From Phaeoceros laevis (lineage: Eukaryota > Anthocerotophyta > Anthocerotopsida > Notothyladales), in assembly GCA_049999765.1 (NCBI GenBank), contig JBNGIQ010008527.1:1-30686 (forward strand): 30,686 nucleotides of DNA. Direction: 5' to 3'. The stretch's first letter is position 1. The number at the start of each line of letters is the position of its first letter. Made by a program: the position numbers and the translations under genes. The notes under the pieces were generated by a model. That model had not been told where the DNA came from and ran no database searches. It saw only the letters and a program-made list of their open reading frames with translations. This document shows, in pieces, positions 28,228 to 30,686 of this stretch.

Positions 28228-30686
28228 AGGTACATTCATATGCATACAATGTGCTCATTCGAAACAGGTGATGTAATCCTTCTGCAGCTTTTTTTCTGGT
28301 TCCTGGCAGCCACTGCCCCTCCCTGAAGTCGGCCAGGCCAGCACCCTGTGCTGTTTCAAGCAGATGGGATGGATTCCTGTGAGGTAATTGAGTTCAACTT
28401 CCAAATCAAGGCAACAGTCGTTGCCTTTGTCACTCTCTCGGGGCCATAAATCGTGCTTGCTGCTACTGCTACTGGATCTCTGGCAGGAAGCTGGATTAGC
28501 ACAGATCATCAGTTCCATTATTTGTTGATGTATCAGGATAGAGCTTGATTCTCCTGTTGGCGGCAGTCTGCATTTTACCCACTCAGGTCAACATTATCCT
28601 GCCTAAAGCACACAAATTCTACCAACTGCCGAATACATATCTTCTGCTATCTACCAGATGACTTGTTTTCTAAAGCTCAGATCCATCTTGTTCCAGATAG
28701 GACAAGGTCCGATGTCCAGGAGGGATGACCAGGGTATGGGAATCTGATGACCATGCCAAGGGTTTTGTAAAATTGGTAACCAAAGAGATAGGCTCGACAG
28801 CGTTTTAACCAGGGCTCCAACAAGCAGGAAGGGACGAGCAGTAGGATCCTTTGTGCAAGGCGGAATTACTGTCGGAGGACAGACGAGGAAGTAGGCTTCG
28901 ACGACCACAGGTTACGTATCCTTTATCCGTCCACGCAGGAGGAATCATTCTTATCCACAACAGCGAGCACACCTGGCCCAGGTCCTCACCTGGCTAAAGG
29001 ACGGTAGGAACCAGGTTTCTCAAGTTGTAAGTTGTTGTGACTATCCTGATGGCTCACCGCTGGATTCAGCGATTCTCAGATTCTGATTCTACCTGAACTC
29101 TGTGCTGGGAGGGACCAGTGCGTTCCCTTCATTTGTAAGACATCTGCTCCCTGGCAGTCCCTGCCTTCCACTGGTTGGTAGCTGAGGCAGAGGGCAGATG
29201 TTTTACAAAGGAAGGGGAAGGCACGATATCAACGAGTATTCTAGTGAGGGGGCAAGCTTGTCCTCAGCATTGGAGAGCTTTCCACGCCTCCAACGATTGG
29301 GATCGAGGTTCGCACGTCGAGAGCTCCTTGATTGCGTGCTGGTTGAGGCTTGGTCAGAAGAGATAGTTTTGTGCATCAGAGTGCTTCCGTGTCGCAGGTA
29401 CGAATGTCATCAAGGAGGATTGAAGCGATTGCAAGGAAAATCTGACAGAACAGCGCGCAATCCGCCTGGTGTATTCCAACTGGGGCCATGATCGTATTGC
29501 TCCTCAAGTGACAACCCAATTTATGCACGGAAATAGGCAAGTGTTGTGAGTACTCCACCTTAATTCCTCTCCTCATGAATTTCAGCATATTTCATTTCCT
29601 CCGAGTCTTCCTTGAAACAGGGGATGCTTTAACATTCTGACTGCAGGTTTGTTTCTTGAGGTCATCTCATCCCTTTATCTTGTTGCACTTGTAAAACAGG
29701 TCAATTCTGGAAGGTTAGAAGTTGGACAACAGGAGGACGTTGAGACAGAAGAAGGGGGACACAGTGCTCAACGGATGGTACCACCAAAAAGTTCTCGAGT
29801 AGCAAAGTTGGTGCGGGGAATTCGGGACTTACACATCTTGCATCATGATGTATATTTCTGTCTTTTGGATGTTCCGAACGCTGCAAGGCAAAGCCTGCAA
29901 TGATCGCATCCATGTAACTCCAATTCCTGGCTGGCAGCTTCCGAGCACTGGTCCCTCCTCTGCTGGCCACAACCTGCAAGCATGGCAAATGTTCCGCAAT
30001 TAATTCATGCATGGGCAAAGAGGCAGTTCACCCTTTCATGAATGCTCACTGTGGGTGAAAGCAACACTTCATAGTCTACTTTGTTGAGTAAGTAGTTAGA
30101 CCTGTGCGTGCAGAAGTGCTGGCTGGCACTCACGAGCGTGACCGAAGGAGTGCTTGTTGGGTTGTGAAGGGCACTTCAGAACGTGCTTGCCGAGGTGATC
30201 TCGAGGGTAAACTTCCGTCATGGTGACGTCCCTGCGCCTTCCGTCAATCCTCATCCTCGGGCTCCGATTCAGGATTATTATTTTCTACCCTTCTTTTTGG
30301 TCCTTGTGTTACCAAGGGTGCTCAGTCTGCACATGTTTTATTATTGAACTCCTTTCAGATGTGCCATGGACTTCCACTACTGTCATAGTGCTCCCAAGGC
30401 GTGAGACCTGCCGGGCGGCCCGGTCGTGATGCTCAATGGAGCCCCACCACGAACCCGTCCTGTGTGAGCTGGATGGATCCGGATCCCAGGCACGTTCCTT
30501 ACTCTGCAGTACTTTGTAGCTGCAAGCTGCGGAGAAGCTTCCTGACGAGCTAAATAATGCTCTCCCCAGGCACCTTAATGTAACTTAGTACCGGCAGCTG
30601 GCATTGCTTGGTTGCTTGCAAGTTGCAAGTCTTCCACGGCAAAAGTTGAAATCCCACTTGAGGGACCTGATGACGTCCTCCACGAG
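28228..30686. other. Gene-free stretch to the end of the window
   Basis: The first few hundred bases should be the 3' untranslated region of the reductase. Frames at 28651-28908, 29175-29491, 29649-30018 and 30220-30429 have no motif, no coding-like composition that I trust, and no matching splice partners. I see no RNA gene or clear repeat. Confidence 0.5.

Noticed and set aside
27352-28245. 297-codon open frame opposite the reductase gene
   Set aside because: It is a shadow of the strongly G/C-ending codons of the reductase; no motif is present, and the + strand has all catalytic residues.
1-30686. CRISPR arrays, rRNA, bacterial operons
   Set aside because: Nothing of this kind is present; the repeats are adjacent duplications without spacers, and the genes are intron-containing plant genes.

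Overview
The window is nuclear DNA of a land plant, most likely a non-seed plant (bryophyte, lycophyte or fern). The evidence is GT-AG introns of about 100-300 bp, plant-only families (DUF247, an X8 callose-binding protein, plastid thioredoxin z, a DYW-type PPR remnant, a plant-type base-exchange phosphatidylserine synthase), a vapyrin-type MSP-ankyrin gene, and plant Copia and LINE debris. I cannot name the species. There is one 100-N gap (21348-21447) and one 10-N gap (25443-25452).

Layout. 1-2.3 kb holds broken coding fragments (a DYW tail on + and an unclassified ORF on -), tandem duplications and a short foldback. 2380-3981 (-) is a single-exon DUF247 gene with a small ORF upstream of it. 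4.3-9.6 kb is mostly gene-free and carries 72-bp tandem repeats, a dispersed repeat, a LINE reverse-transcriptase fragment, a broken gene with nuclease-like motifs, and a Copia primer-binding site with its LTR edge. 9.6-11.7 kb shows no supported gene. 11710-12504 (-) is a three-exon secreted X8 gene. 13580-16058 (-) is a twelve-exon PSS1 gene that I could rebuild completely (419 aa). 16323 (+) begins a nuclear copy of mitochondrial rps19, head to head with PSS1. 18359-20341 (+) is the two-exon vapyrin-like gene. 20.3-23.0 kb is repeat-rich and contains the 100-N gap. 22996 (+) starts an unrecognised gene with two copies of one domain and an in-frame stop where the first copy has tyrosine. 26135-27005 (-) is a four-exon plastid thioredoxin z/CITRX gene, head to head with the intronless farnesol-dehydrogenase-like reductase at 27154-28227 (+). 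28.2-30.7 kb shows nothing I can support.

The genes do not form one pathway. They cover housekeeping (lipid synthesis, plastid transcription and redox, mitochondrial translation), cell wall/plasmodesmata, and arbuscular-mycorrhiza-type symbiosis. The points most worth following are the in-frame stop in the duplicated-domain gene, the presequence-less rps19 with a Gly/Lys tail, the VAP-like MSP domain of the vapyrin, the two compact bidirectional promoters, and the large number of head-to-tail duplications of 17-72 bp.
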